NCBI GenBank assembly: GCA_018267575.1
Contig: JAFDYF010000077.1
Location: forward strand, 62,001 to 126,000
Reading direction: 5' to 3'
DNA length: 64,000 nucleotides
Origin: Bacteroidota bacterium
Lineage (GTDB): Bacteria; Bacteroidota; Bacteroidia; Chitinophagales; Chitinophagaceae
Shown here: positions 9,500 through 18,911 of the stretch, in pieces
Layout: each line of letters opens with the position of its first letter
Numbering within the stretch: the first letter of the stretch is position 1
Position numbers and translations under genes: made by a program
Notes under the pieces: model-generated
What the model was told of the DNA's origin: nothing
Databases searched by the model: none
What the model saw: only the letters and a program-made list of their open reading frames with translations

Positions 9500-9566
9500 A
9501 ATCTTTTAAAAGTTTTTTATATCAATTTGCAAAAATAATGTAAACAATGGGTATAAATTTATCGTT

Positions 9567-9574
9567 TAACTTTG
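9567..9574 (+). promoter_or_regulatory. Bacteroidota-type promoter -7 element (TAACTTTG)
   Basis: The octamer fits the Bacteroidota consensus TAnnTTTG exactly and ends 15 bases before the ATG at 9590. This implies a very short leader and excludes the upstream in-frame ATG at 9572 as the start. A -33 element is not clear. Confidence 0.6.
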
Positions 9575-9589
9575 CAAAAATTTTTATCG

Positions 9590-10207
9590 ATGAAGAAACT
9601 GTTATTACTGATTGTGTTGGTTGCCATTGCAGGATTGGTCGTGTGGAAATTGTTTTCTGGAAAAGAGGCCAAATCTATTGAAGAACCAAAGGATCAGCCC
9701 TTGGCTCTTAGCAGCAAGTCGAGTGCTTTTGATATATCCTTATCAAAACTACTCGCTGATTATTATGGCGTGAGGGATGCGCTTGTTGACTGGGACTCGG
9801 CAAAAGCAGATATTTCAGCGAAAGCATTAGGGGTAAAAGCCGATAGCCTTTCTTTCAAAGGGCTAAAAGGGGATTCTGCCATTATACTTACTGCCGAAAA
9901 CCTAGCAAGTAGTTTGAGCAATGAGATAAAAGGTTTTTTAGGGGAAAATAGCCTTGAGCAGAAAAGGAGGTCCTTTAATATGATGACCGAATACCTATAT
10001 AATCTTGTTCGTACCGTACAATATGGTGGGAGTATTGTTTATCATTTTAAATGCCCCATGGCTTTCAATGATACGGAAGAGGCTTATTGGCTGAGCAATG
10101 ATAATAAGATTGTAAACCCCTATCTTGGCACTAAGCACCCAAAATATAAAAACAAAATGCTGGATTGCGGCTCCGTGGTGGACTCATTATATTTTGAGAA
10201 GAAATAG
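9590..10207 (+). CDS. DUF3347-family exported protein with CPMA/NPYLG motif
   Basis: A 205-residue protein with one N-terminal hydrophobic segment (about 3-20), either an uncleaved anchor or a signal peptide. The helical part includes LLADYYGVRDALVDWDSAKA, typical of DUF3347. The C-terminal part has CPMAFNDTEEAYWLS, then NPYLGTKH and MLDCGSV. These elements resemble the domain found alone or attached to CusB-type copper-efflux adaptors in Bacteroidota. The two conserved cysteines and methionines hint at metal binding, which is an inference. No copper-transport gene is adjacent. The start at 9590 is chosen because the -7 element overlaps the earlier ATG. Confidence 0.75.
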   Translation: MKKLLLLIVLVAIAGLVVWKLFSGKEAKSIEEPKDQPLALSSKSSAFDISLSKLLADYYGVRDALVDWDSAKADISAKALGVKADSLSFKGLKGDSAIILTAENLASSLSNEIKGFLGENSLEQKRRSFNMMTEYLYNLVRTVQYGGSIVYHFKCPMAFNDTEEAYWLSNDNKIVNPYLGTKHPKYKNKMLDCGSVVDSLYFEKK

Positions 10208-10343
10208 ATGACAAGATTCGATAGTTCATATTTGGTTAATCATCAAGGCAATTTTTAATCAGCTACTGAAATAGGTGCTATCAATTTTCCTTATCAGCCC
10301 AAAAACTTTAAAAGAATATTTTCATTTTTCGTTAAATTGAAGG

Positions 10344-12542
10344 ATGAAATATTTTCTTTTCTGCTTTCTGCATATCCCTTTCTTTTCTTTTAGCCAGTAT
10401 TTTACTAAAGAAGAAATCGCTAACTGGCATCAAAGGGCACAAAGGGTGAACGTTATCCGCGATGATTGGGGCATCCCACATATTTTTGGTAAGACCGATG
10501 CAGATGTAGTATTTGGCCTCATGTATACACAATGCGAAGATGATTTCGAAAGAGTAGAAAGAAACTATCTGGAAGTGATGGGTAGGCTTGCCGAAGTGGA
10601 TGGCATAGCAAAAGTTTATGATGATTTGCAGATGAAGTTGATCTATGATTCCACGGCTGCCAAAAATGATTATGCTCTTGCCCCGCTTTGGTTTCGCAAA
10701 TTACTCGATGCTTTTTCAGATGGCGTGAACTATTATCTGGCAACACATCCAAAAGTGCAGCCCCATGTGTTGAAACGGTTTGAGCCATGGTTTCCGTTGA
10801 TGTACACAGATGGTAGTATTTCTGCCACACAAATGGGTGGGTTGACGATGGAGGATACCAAAAATTTATATAAACTAAAGGATATTCCGGCAACTTCCAT
10901 GTTGTATAGGGAGAAAAACCCTGACAAAGAAAGCCTGACCGGATCAAATGGGTTTGCGTTTGGCCCATCCAGAACGGAGTCGGGCAATACGATTTTATAT
11001 ATCAATCCCCATGTTAGTTTTTACTTCCGGACAGAAGTACAAATTTCCAGTGAAGAAGGACTAAACGCATATGGAGCGGTGACCTGGGGTCAGTTTTTTG
11101 TGTACCAAGGGTTCAATGCGCATTGCGGTTGGATGCATACTTCAAGCTATGCGGATGTGGCGGATTTATACAAAGAGAAGATCAAAAAAATGGGGGATTC
11201 CTATTATTATGAATATGACCATCAGTTAAGACCGGTAAAGAGCAAACAATTTATACTTCGTTATCAAAAGGAAGATGGCATGGCTAGGATACCCATTACC
11301 GTTTATTATACCCATCATGGACCAGTTATGGGCAAACGCGATAACCAATGGCTTAGTTTGAAAGAGCATAACCGTTCCTATGCTTCGCTATTACAATCTT
11401 GGTTGCGGACCAAGGCCAATGGCTTCGAAGAGTTTAAAAAAGCTATGGACCTGCGGGCCAATAATAGTAACAATACCGTGTTTGCAGATGATAAAGGCAA
11501 TATCGCTTATTGGCACGGTAATTTTATGCCAATCAGGGATCGTCAATTTGATTGGTCATTGCCAGTGGATGGCAGCATCTCGTCTACCGAATGGAAAGGG
11601 CTGCACACGGTGGATGAAACCATACATATTTATAACCCGAGAACTGGTTTTATAGAAAACTGCAATTCCACCCCTTTCACTGCATCGGGGACAAGCAGCC
11701 CTAAAAAAAGTGATTATCCTTCCTATATGGCACCCGAGGGTCAAAATGCTCGAGCCTTGAATGCAATCCGAATTTTTGATAACGATAAAAAATTTTCCTT
11801 CGACCAAGTGATTGCCGCTGGTTACGACCATTATCTTTCTGCATTTGCTATTCTATTGCCAAACTTATTGCAGGCTTACAAAAATTTGGATGCCCATGAT
11901 TCGCTGAAAGCAAAATTAGCAGCACCGATGCAAGTATTGCAGGGTTGGAACGACTATGCATCCGAAAATTCGGTTGCCACCACCTTGGCTGTGTTTTGGG
12001 GAAATCAGATGGCTTTAAAAATTCCCAAGATCAGTTTGGAAGAAAAGGAAAACGATCAGGTGGTTCTTTATAAACTACTTTCGGCCCGAACACCTGCGCG
12101 GGAGCAATTGGCATTGTTTGACTCGATTATTGATCAGTTGCAGAACCGCTATGGAACATGGCAAGTAGCTTGGGGCGATATCAATCGTTTTCAACGTGTA
12201 TCCGGGGATATCAAACAGGCATTTAGTGATGATTTGCCAAGTCTTCCTGTTGGGATGGCATCTTCCCGTTGGGGCTGCCTGCCTGCATTTGAGAGCAGAC
12301 CTTATGAGCATTCAAAAAAACTATATGGCACTCGCGGCAATAGCTTTATTGCCGCGGTGGAGTTTGGGAAAAAGGTAAAAGCCAGAACCATTGTTACGGG
12401 AGGTGAGTCCAGCGACCCCTCCTCCAAACATTTCAACGACCAGGCTTCCCGGTTTATAAACGGCCAGCTCAAAGAAATCTATTTCTATAAGGAAGATCTG
12501 ATGAAGCATGTGGAAAAGCAATACCATCCTGGGGAAGAATAA
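10344..12542 (+). CDS. Penicillin acylase family protein (secreted Ntn hydrolase)
   Basis: Periplasmic N-terminal-nucleophile amidase of the penicillin-amidase/acyl-homoserine-lactone-acylase family, 732 residues. The signal peptide ends near FSFSQ. The alpha-chain region has VNVIRDDWGIPHIFG and CEDDFERVERNY. The predicted autoproteolytic junction is LTG/SNGFAFG, which would make S201 the nucleophile of the beta chain. The asparagine-containing segment LRANNSNN fits the usual oxyanion position. Known members cleave amide-linked acyl groups from beta-lactams, homoserine lactones or N-acyl amino acids; the substrate cannot be read here. The gene is single and ends in a palindrome shared with the convergent peptidase gene. 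Confidence 0.88.
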   Translation: MKYFLFCFLHIPFFSFSQYFTKEEIANWHQRAQRVNVIRDDWGIPHIFGKTDADVVFGLMYTQCEDDFERVERNYLEVMGRLAEVDGIAKVYDDLQMKLIYDSTAAKNDYALAPLWFRKLLDAFSDGVNYYLATHPKVQPHVLKRFEPWFPLMYTDGSISATQMGGLTMEDTKNLYKLKDIPATSMLYREKNPDKESLTGSNGFAFGPSRTESGNTILYINPHVSFYFRTEVQISSEEGLNAYGAVTWGQFFVYQGFNAHCGWMHTSSYADVADLYKEKIKKMGDSYYYEYDHQLRPVKSKQFILRYQKEDGMARIPITVYYTHHGPVMGKRDNQWLSLKEHNRSYASLLQSWLRTKANGFEEFKKAMDLRANNSNNTVFADDKGNIAYWHGNFMPIRDRQFDWSLPVDGSISSTEWKGLHTVDETIHIYNPRTGFIENCNSTPFTASGTSSPKKSDYPSYMAPEGQNARALNAIRIFDNDKKFSFDQVIAAGYDHYLSAFAILLPNLLQAYKNLDAHDSLKAKLAAPMQVLQGWNDYASENSVATTLAVFWGNQMALKIPKISLEEKENDQVVLYKLLSARTPAREQLALFDSIIDQLQNRYGTWQVAWGDINRFQRVSGDIKQAFSDDLPSLPVGMASSRWGCLPAFESRPYEHSKKLYGTRGNSFIAAVEFGKKVKARTIVTGGESSDPSSKHFNDQASRFINGQLKEIYFYKEDLMKHVEKQYHPGEE

Positions 12543-12546
12543 TAAG

Positions 12547-12604
12547 GTTGAGTACTCAAAATCAAAATCATCATCAAGATCCTGAGCACTCAACACAAAT
12601 AGAA
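12547..12604. repeat. Inverted repeat between convergent genes
   Basis: gttgagtactca at 12547-12558 pairs with tgagcactcaac at 12593-12604 (11 of 12 positions). The 34-base loop is A/T/C-rich with repeated atca words. It fills the 66-base gap between two convergent genes and probably ends both transcripts, though no long U-tract follows. Confidence 0.6.
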
Positions 12605-12608
12605 TCAA

Positions 12609-14486
12609 CTATGGTTTCCAAACATTATTGGTTTCATCCGCATCCATAAAGATGCCTCCATCCAATTCAATTGAGGTTATCTTCTTTTTCGATTTGATAT
12701 CCACTACTGCCCGCTTCTGGTTTTTTTCCCAAAGTCGGGGTGTTTGATGCAGGGTATCGCTGCTACCATCGGAATAATGCAATTGCAGGTCTACCGGTGC
12801 TGCATAACCGCCAATATTTTTGATGGTAATGGCATAGCCGCTTGTGGTTTTTGAAACTTTCTCGATAGCCAGATCAATATAATAATTGGAGAAAAACCAA
12901 TTGTTCCAAAACCAGTTTAGGTTTTCTCCAGACGCATCATTAAAGGTATAGAAGAAATCCCAGGGTATAGGGTGTTTGCCATGCCAACGGTACATATATT
13001 CCTGAAGGCATTTCTTGAACATAGGATCACCGAGCAAATCTTTCATGGCAAGGTATCCCAGCGAAGGCTTTCCATATTCATTATTACCAAGTCCTCTTCC
13101 TGTAAGCATACTGCCCGGGGTGATGATGGGTACATCCTCTTCGGCAGAAGCATCCTTGATCCATCCATTTACCCTAAACTGTTTGTAAAAATTTTCTGCT
13201 CTTTCCTTGCCGAGGTCTTCCCTTCCGATCAACAATTCAAAAGTGGTAGCCCAACCTTCGTCCATGAACCCATAACGTGTTTCATTGATGCCCATATAAA
13301 AAGGGAACCAAGAATGGGCAATTTCATGCTCCACAACAAATCTGGAGAACAGAGGGTCTTCGTTTGTTCCATCGTTTACCATCATGGGATATTCCATATC
13401 GGCATACCCTTGTACAATGGTTGTTTTAGGGAAGGGATAAGGAACACCGGGCCAATTTTTGGATAACCAAGAAAGGGCATGCCTCCCGAACTCAACCATT
13501 TGATGGAAATCTTTTGCCGTGTCATTGTAAGCAGACTGAACACTGGCACGTCTTTGTGTGGCATCATCCACTACCACGCTAGAAGCATCCCACACATAAT
13601 GGTCGCTGATAGCACAGGCCATATCAGTAATATTGCTGGCGGCCCATTGCCAAGTATTGACATTGTTTTGTGCCGTAACATTTTTTGAAGCAAGGTCTGC
13701 AGGTGTAGCAATGTGCATGACCTCATCCGTTTTCATGGAAGCGTTCAGCTTGTCTACATAGGTCGGTTGCAATACCGCATTGGGGTTTTGTAAAGTGCCT
13801 GTGGACCATACAATATAATTTTTCGGAACAGTCACTTTTAAGGTATAGTCATTGAAATCGTTATAAAATTCTTGAAAATCGGTGAAGTTCATTCGGTCCC
13901 AACCATCGATATCATCGAACACGGCCACCCTTGGATAGAAATAAGCCAAGTAATAGGTAGTGGAGTCGATCATGCCCTCGCGGCCACTTTTAAGTGAGAT
14001 ATTATAGTTCCATTCGATATGGAGTTGCACAGAATCTTTTGGGTATAATGGTTTGGGCAAATGAATGCTTTGCCAAGTATCATGATATTCAGGGTCCTTC
14101 CATTTGATGTTGATACCATCTGAACTAATCTTGTCAATATGTACACCCGATGTAAGATAATCTGGAGAAGCATCGGTTTCCCTAATAGCACCCGGTTTAT
14201 GTATATTGAGTATAAGTTTGATCACAGGGTTGTTGATGGTATCGGGGCTGTTATTAATATAGGTAATTTCTTCAGTGCCCTTGATATTCCGATTCGGGGG
14301 TATGGCAGTAACCTGGATATCATAAATACCATGGTTTTGCCAATATTTGGGCCCGGGTTGACCGTCGCGGGATCGGGTTTCTTTTTTATAGGCGTTCATT
14401 ACACTTCTAGGCTCGTACAATTGTTGTCCTTTGGTAATGGAAAAACAAAAAAAGCAAAGAACAATTAAGGAGATAATTTTGCTCAT
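12609..14486 (-). CDS. Secreted M1-family zinc metallopeptidase
   Basis: A 625-residue exported aminopeptidase-like protein. The signal peptide ends near ITKGQ. An M1-type N-terminal beta domain (about 30-260) precedes the catalytic domain. The zinc motif is HEIAH (H387, E388, H391), with the third ligand expected in the glutamate of FMDEGWATTFE about 20 residues later. The exopeptidase-type motif corresponding to GAMEN appears as YADMEYPMMV. C-terminal residues 530-625 look like a beta-rich domain. It probably trims peptides in the periplasm or outside the cell as part of protein scavenging. It is monocistronic. Confidence 0.88.
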   Translation of the reverse strand: MSKIISLIVLCFFCFSITKGQQLYEPRSVMNAYKKETRSRDGQPGPKYWQNHGIYDIQVTAIPPNRNIKGTEEITYINNSPDTINNPVIKLILNIHKPGAIRETDASPDYLTSGVHIDKISSDGINIKWKDPEYHDTWQSIHLPKPLYPKDSVQLHIEWNYNISLKSGREGMIDSTTYYLAYFYPRVAVFDDIDGWDRMNFTDFQEFYNDFNDYTLKVTVPKNYIVWSTGTLQNPNAVLQPTYVDKLNASMKTDEVMHIATPADLASKNVTAQNNVNTWQWAASNITDMACAISDHYVWDASSVVVDDATQRRASVQSAYNDTAKDFHQMVEFGRHALSWLSKNWPGVPYPFPKTTIVQGYADMEYPMMVNDGTNEDPLFSRFVVEHEIAHSWFPFYMGINETRYGFMDEGWATTFELLIGREDLGKERAENFYKQFRVNGWIKDASAEEDVPIITPGSMLTGRGLGNNEYGKPSLGYLAMKDLLGDPMFKKCLQEYMYRWHGKHPIPWDFFYTFNDASGENLNWFWNNWFFSNYYIDLAIEKVSKTTSGYAITIKNIGGYAAPVDLQLHYSDGSSDTLHQTPRLWEKNQKRAVVDIKSKKKITSIELDGGIFMDADETNNVWKP

Positions 14487-14607
14487 AATGTCAAATTGTT
14501 TTTTAAAATTAATGGATCTGTTCCATAATGCGATCTGGCTGGTCGCTGACGTCTATATAGTGTTAGCAATGTTCATAAAGTACATCAAGGATAATGCTTT
14601 GGTTGTA

Positions 14608-15459
14608 TTATTCCTTTTTGGGGTTATAAATAAATTTTACCCCTGCACTTTTTTGCTCGTTTGAAGTTAGGTAAACCTCCATTTTCTGGCTGCCTGCCCG
14701 CACCGTCATAAGTGCTGTATTAGGGGGAATGCTGCCCAAATTATCGGCGTACATTAGCAATTCATATTCCGTACCCGGAAAAGCATTAAAGAAGAGGGTC
14801 AATGGTTTTTCTGTCAAGCATTGACGATAGAGTAGTAGTTTATTATTCACGAATACGGTGATGGTATCATTGTCGATGATGCCATCATCAAAAAAATCCA
14901 GTTGCACTTTGGGGGAATCGATTTCTATGGTCTCTTTCAGTTCAATGGACCTTGGTTGTAGATGGATGGTTTGCTGGATAGCTTCCAATTGCTCGCTTTG
15001 GTCAATATCCACTGGGAAATCAGCCATTTTCGCTTTTTTTAAAACGATTTTTCCTGGGGGGCAGGCTTTTTGTTTTTCAGCCGTGTAGCCTTTCATTTCT
15101 CCTTCCAATATTTCTTCCCCATCTTTTTTGGAATAAGTAAGAAAATAGGTTTTGATGCATGGCACACAATCTATTGGTATCTGTGTTTGTAATGCTTTTT
15201 GTTCTATCAATACCAATCGATGTGTTAATGGGTTGTATTTCCCGGTAAAGCTGAGTTTCACAAACTTGGAAGTGTCGTAATAATCATACACTTTCCCAGA
15301 AATATTGTTGTCGGAAAAATTCATCTGGATTTCCAAAAAATAGGTTGGGTAGCAACCTCCAGGACCTTGGGTCAACACTCCTTTCCAAATGCCGCTCAAG
15401 TCTTCTGCCAAAAGAAAAATGGGTGACAATAAAAACAATATGACATGAAAAAAGCGCAT
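14608..15459 (-). CDS. Secreted two-domain protein, paralogue of its upstream neighbour
   Basis: A 283-residue exported protein; the signal peptide ends near FLLAE. The N-terminal beta-rich domain starts DLSGIWKG and runs to about 145. A C-terminal domain (about 185-280) has LDFFDDGIIDNDTITVFVNN, then GSIPPNTALMTV and the end NEQKSAGVKFIY. The same two domains occur in the product of 15570-16739, so the pair is a tandem duplication that has diverged strongly. Four cysteines cluster at CYP, CVPC and CPPG. The function is unknown. The aspartate-rich DDGxIDxDT segment might bind calcium, which is speculation. Confidence 0.65.
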   Translation of the reverse strand: MRFFHVILFLLSPIFLLAEDLSGIWKGVLTQGPGGCYPTYFLEIQMNFSDNNISGKVYDYYDTSKFVKLSFTGKYNPLTHRLVLIEQKALQTQIPIDCVPCIKTYFLTYSKKDGEEILEGEMKGYTAEKQKACPPGKIVLKKAKMADFPVDIDQSEQLEAIQQTIHLQPRSIELKETIEIDSPKVQLDFFDDGIIDNDTITVFVNNKLLLYRQCLTEKPLTLFFNAFPGTEYELLMYADNLGSIPPNTALMTVRAGSQKMEVYLTSNEQKSAGVKFIYNPKKE

Positions 15460-15569
15460 TGGGCAATTTAATGGAAGTTAGCAGTTCGTATGAAAAATGC
15501 GGTACAAATTATTTGAGCGGTTTAGATGATGTTCCCCGCATCCATTGTTTCCAAGTACTAAAAATGGAT

Positions 15570-16739
15570 TTATTTCGGCTTTTCATATTTGAAAACGACA
15601 ATCGCGTTTTTCTGCTCTGTCGATACAATTCTTACTTCATATTCTTTATCACCTGCTTTTACAATCATCAAAGAAGTATTGGGTGGAATCTCACCTTCAT
15701 TTTCCGCAACCATTACCACTTCATGATAATCATCATCCACATCCATATGGAGTTTTAGGATAATGGGCCTATCTGTAAGCATGGCATGCGAAATGACCAT
15801 CTTCTTGTCAACAAATACTGATACGGTGTCATGATCGATAGCCCCATCATCATAAATGCGCAATTCCAGTTCGTTGGTATTGACCGTGATGGTTTTTTCC
15901 AGTTCGTTTTTTCTGTTGGAAAGCACTTCTGGTGTTATGAGCAAGGAGGGCCATTTTTTATGTGGCTTCAGGATAGAATCCGGTTTAACTGGTTCAATCT
16001 GTTTCTGCGACAGGTCAAGTTTTGCAATCGGTGGGGCTGTAGTAGGGGTGGGTTTAACCTTATTCTTTTTGGGGCTTGTATTTTTTGAAATGGGTGCTGA
16101 TTTTTTAATGCTGTTTTTCTTTTTTGCGGTTGGGGGTGCTGTGGTCGGTTTTTTGGCGATCGCTGGTTTTTTGCTTTCAGTTTTAGGCTTGGTTGCGGGT
16201 GGTTTCGGGCTTGCTGTCACTTTGCTTTTTTCCCTTTCTATCTCTTTTTCACGCTTTTCCACAAAAGGTTCCTTGCTGAAATCCGATTCAGTCACTTTTC
16301 TCAAAAACACCGTACCGCCTGCTCCTTTGGATGAATCTTTTATGTTCATACTGGTATAAGTGCCTTGCAAATATTCCTCGCCTCCTAATTTAGAATAACG
16401 CAAAAAATAAGTCATGGAATTCACATCGCCGGGATAAGTCATCCGCACATCCACCAGTTTTAGTTCGCGTAACAATGCTTTTTTCGAGACTGGGTTAAAA
16501 GTGCCATCCGCATCTGCTTTGCCATAAAAAACGGTAGTGAGATAGGAATAGGTTACGGCCTGAAAAGAATTTCCCCGCTGTGCAATCTGCACTTCTATTT
16601 TGTATCTGTCATCCATTCCCTTTTGCCTGCCAAATGAATTGCTTGAGCTGAAATGCCCTCTCCATATACCTGTCAGGTCCTGCGCATGGGCAAACAAAAA
16701 AATGAAAAATAGAAATAGAAAACTGTAAATTTTTTTCAT
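15570..16739 (-). CDS. Secreted two-domain protein with long Lys/Pro/Thr linker, paralogue of downstream neighbour
   Basis: A 389-residue exported protein; the signal peptide ends near LFAHAQ. The N-terminal domain starts DLTGIWRG and ends about residue 155. A low-complexity linker of about 100 residues, rich in K, P, T and A (about 165-265), follows. The C-terminal domain has LRIYDDGAIDHDTVSVFVDK, then GEIPPNTSLMIVKAGDK and TEQKNAIVVFKYE. Domain order equals that of the protein at 14608-15459, but this copy has gained the basic linker, which may thread through peptidoglycan. The function is unknown. The two genes are 110 bases apart on the same strand. Confidence 0.65.
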   Translation of the reverse strand: MKKIYSFLFLFFIFLFAHAQDLTGIWRGHFSSSNSFGRQKGMDDRYKIEVQIAQRGNSFQAVTYSYLTTVFYGKADADGTFNPVSKKALLRELKLVDVRMTYPGDVNSMTYFLRYSKLGGEEYLQGTYTSMNIKDSSKGAGGTVFLRKVTESDFSKEPFVEKREKEIEREKSKVTASPKPPATKPKTESKKPAIAKKPTTAPPTAKKKNSIKKSAPISKNTSPKKNKVKPTPTTAPPIAKLDLSQKQIEPVKPDSILKPHKKWPSLLITPEVLSNRKNELEKTITVNTNELELRIYDDGAIDHDTVSVFVDKKMVISHAMLTDRPIILKLHMDVDDDYHEVVMVAENEGEIPPNTSLMIVKAGDKEYEVRIVSTEQKNAIVVFKYEKPK

Positions 16740-16821
16740 GTCAACGCATTTGGTAAGGGCAAATTAGCCAAATATTTTTTTCTAAGAATTATTTCGTAAA
16801 TGTTATCTGGCAAGAGTTTGT

Positions 16822-16829
16822 TAAATTTG
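16822..16829 (+). promoter_or_regulatory. Candidate promoter -7 element for thrS (TAAATTTG)
   Basis: Exact TAnnTTTG match 88 bases before the thrS start codon. The intervening leader contains a nested hairpin (see findings). No convincing -33 element. Confidence 0.45.
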
Positions 16830-16850
16830 CGGGCTTTGAAAAACGAGCAT

Positions 16851-16874
16851 GTCCGAGGATGATATCCGATGGAC
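16851..16874 (+). promoter_or_regulatory. Nested stem-loop in the thrS leader
   Basis: GTCC at 16851-16854 pairs with GGAC at 16871-16874. Inside it, GGAT at 16857-16860 pairs with ATCC at 16864-16867. It lies in the predicted 5' leader of threonyl-tRNA synthetase. Leader-mediated control of thrS is known in other bacteria, but a regulatory role here is an inference. Confidence 0.35.
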
Positions 16875-16917
16875 TTAATTAGAATACGGTTCAATAGATT
16901 TAAACCATAAAAATAAA

Positions 16918-18852
16918 ATGATAAAAATAACTTTCCCTGATGGTGCCGTGCGTGAATATGCGGAAGGGGTTACAGCATTGGATATTGCTAAATCGATCAG
17001 TGAAGGGCTGGCAAGAAAAATCTTGGCCGCCAGCGTGAATGGGCAGGTGCAGGATGCGACAAAACCTATCTATCACGATGCTTCTTTGAAATTGCTTGCA
17101 TGGAATGATGAAGGTGGCAAATCCACTTTCTGGCATTCTTCTGCACACCTGATGGCGGAAGCGGTAGAATCGCTGTTCCCCGGAACTAAGTTTTGGGTGG
17201 GGCCGCCGGTGGATAATGGGTTTTATTATGATATGGATTTAGGTGGCAAACAGATTACCGAAGATGACCTCCGCAAGCTGGAATCAAAAATGGCTGAACT
17301 GGCCAAGAAGAATGAAGTGTATGTGCGGAAAGAAGTGCCCAAGGCCGAGGCGGTAAAATATTTTCAGGACAAAGGCGATGAATACAAACTCGACCTGCTA
17401 CAAAACTTAAATGATGGGGAAATCACTTTTTATACTCAAGGTGGTTTTACCGATCTCTGCCGTGGACCACATATTCCCAATACCAGTTTTATCAAAGCCA
17501 TTAAACTTACCAATATTGCGGGTGCTTATTGGAAGGGAAATGAAAAAAACAAGATGCTTACCCGTATTTACGGTGTCACTTTCCCTTCGCAAAAAGAATT
17601 GGATGAATACCTGGCCATGCTGGAGGAAGCAAAAAAACGCGACCACCGAAAATTGGGAAAAGAATTGAGCATCTACACTATGAATGATGATATTGGTGCT
17701 GGTCTTATTTTGTGGATGCCCAATGGTACAGTGATTATTGAAGAACTGGAAAAATTGGCGAAGGAAACCGAGCAGGCTGGCGGTTATAAAAGAGTGGTAA
17801 CACCACATATTGCTAAGGAAAATCTATACCATACCAGCGGGCATTTGCCTTATTATGCGGATAGCATGTTTCCCCCCATGGAAATGGATGGGGAGAAATA
17901 TTATCTAAAGGCAATGAACTGCCCCCATCATCATAAAATTTTTGATGCAGAGCCCAAAAGTTATCGCGATATGCCTTATCGCCTAGCTGAATACGGTACT
18001 TGTTATCGCTATGAGCAAAGTGGTGAGCTTTTTGGTCTGATGCGAGTGCGTTGTCTCCACATGAATGATGCCCATATTTATTGCACCAAGGAACAGTTTG
18101 CACAGGAATTCAAGGCGGTAAACGATATGTACCTGAAATATTTTAAAATATTTGGGATAGACAAATACGTGATGCGCCTCAGTCTGCACGACCCTGAAAA
18201 GTTGGGGCAGAAATACGTGAACGAACCTGAGCTTTGGCTGGAAACAGAGGAGTTGGTACGAAACGTGCTGAAAGAGACTGGTGTGCCTTATGTGGAAGTA
18301 AAGGGCGAAGGGGCTTTTTATGGGCCAAAAATCGATGTGCAGATTTGGAGTGCTATAGGTCGTGAATTTACTTTGGCGACCAACCAGGTAGATTTTGCAC
18401 AGCCACGTAGCTTCAAACTATCTTTTACCAATAAGGATAATGAAGCAGAGACCCCACTGATTATCCATCGGGCGCCATTGGGTACGCATGAGCGTTTTAT
18501 CGGTTTCTTGCTGGAGCATTATGCCGGTAAGTTTCCTGTATGGCTGGCTCCCTTGCAGGTAAAAGTGCTGCCCATCAGTGATAAATTTATGGATTATGCA
18601 CAAACTGTTTTGCAATCTCTGAAAAATGCGGATATTCGTTGTGAACTTGATGACCGAAACGAGAAAATTGGCAAAAAAATCAGGGATACTGAACTGGCAA
18701 AAGTGCCTTATATGTTGGTGATTGGGGAGAAAGAGATGAATGAAAATCGAATCTCAATCCGTCGTCAGGGCAAGGGTGATGCAGGTTCCAAATCACTGGA
18801 TGAGTTTATTGGCGAGATAACAGCAGAAATTAAATCTAGAAAGAGCGAATAG
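16918..18852 (+). CDS. thrS: Threonine--tRNA ligase
   Basis: Class II aminoacyl-tRNA synthetase charging tRNA-Thr in the cytoplasm; 644 residues, the usual length. An N-terminal TGS domain occupies about 1-62. The editing domain has the HxxxH motif in HSSAHLMAE and DLCRGPHIP. The catalytic core has the zinc/active-site segment AMNCPHHHKIF, motif 2 around CYRYEQSGE and motif 3 in HRAPLGTHERFIGF. The anticodon-binding domain (about 540-640) ends the protein. It is the first gene of the conserved thrS-infC-rpmI-rplT block and is followed after 75 bases by infC. Confidence 0.97.
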   Translation: MIKITFPDGAVREYAEGVTALDIAKSISEGLARKILAASVNGQVQDATKPIYHDASLKLLAWNDEGGKSTFWHSSAHLMAEAVESLFPGTKFWVGPPVDNGFYYDMDLGGKQITEDDLRKLESKMAELAKKNEVYVRKEVPKAEAVKYFQDKGDEYKLDLLQNLNDGEITFYTQGGFTDLCRGPHIPNTSFIKAIKLTNIAGAYWKGNEKNKMLTRIYGVTFPSQKELDEYLAMLEEAKKRDHRKLGKELSIYTMNDDIGAGLILWMPNGTVIIEELEKLAKETEQAGGYKRVVTPHIAKENLYHTSGHLPYYADSMFPPMEMDGEKYYLKAMNCPHHHKIFDAEPKSYRDMPYRLAEYGTCYRYEQSGELFGLMRVRCLHMNDAHIYCTKEQFAQEFKAVNDMYLKYFKIFGIDKYVMRLSLHDPEKLGQKYVNEPELWLETEELVRNVLKETGVPYVEVKGEGAFYGPKIDVQIWSAIGREFTLATNQVDFAQPRSFKLSFTNKDNEAETPLIIHRAPLGTHERFIGFLLEHYAGKFPVWLAPLQVKVLPISDKFMDYAQTVLQSLKNADIRCELDDRNEKIGKKIRDTELAKVPYMLVIGEKEMNENRISIRRQGKGDAGSKSLDEFIGEITAEIKSRKSE

Positions 18853-18911
18853 CACTTTTTACCCTAAAAAGTGTTTGCAAAGAAAAACAAGGCCCTTATA
18901 GGGAAGGGCTT
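18853..18911 (+). promoter_or_regulatory. Two hairpins between thrS and infC
   Basis: Perfect 9-bp stem CACTTTTTA/TAAAAAGTG with a CCC loop at 18853-18873, starting right after the thrS stop codon. A second element at 18889-18911 pairs AAGGCCCTT with AAGGGCTT with one bulge, or alternatively folds CCCT/AGGG. There is no U-tract, so this is not a clear terminator. A processing site or infC regulatory leader is possible. Confidence 0.4.

Noticed and set aside
16880..16917. GGTTCAAT near 16890 as part of a tRNA or T-box in the thrS leader
   Set aside because: No surrounding cloverleaf or T-box stems; T-boxes are mainly a Firmicutes feature; the string is short enough to occur by chance.
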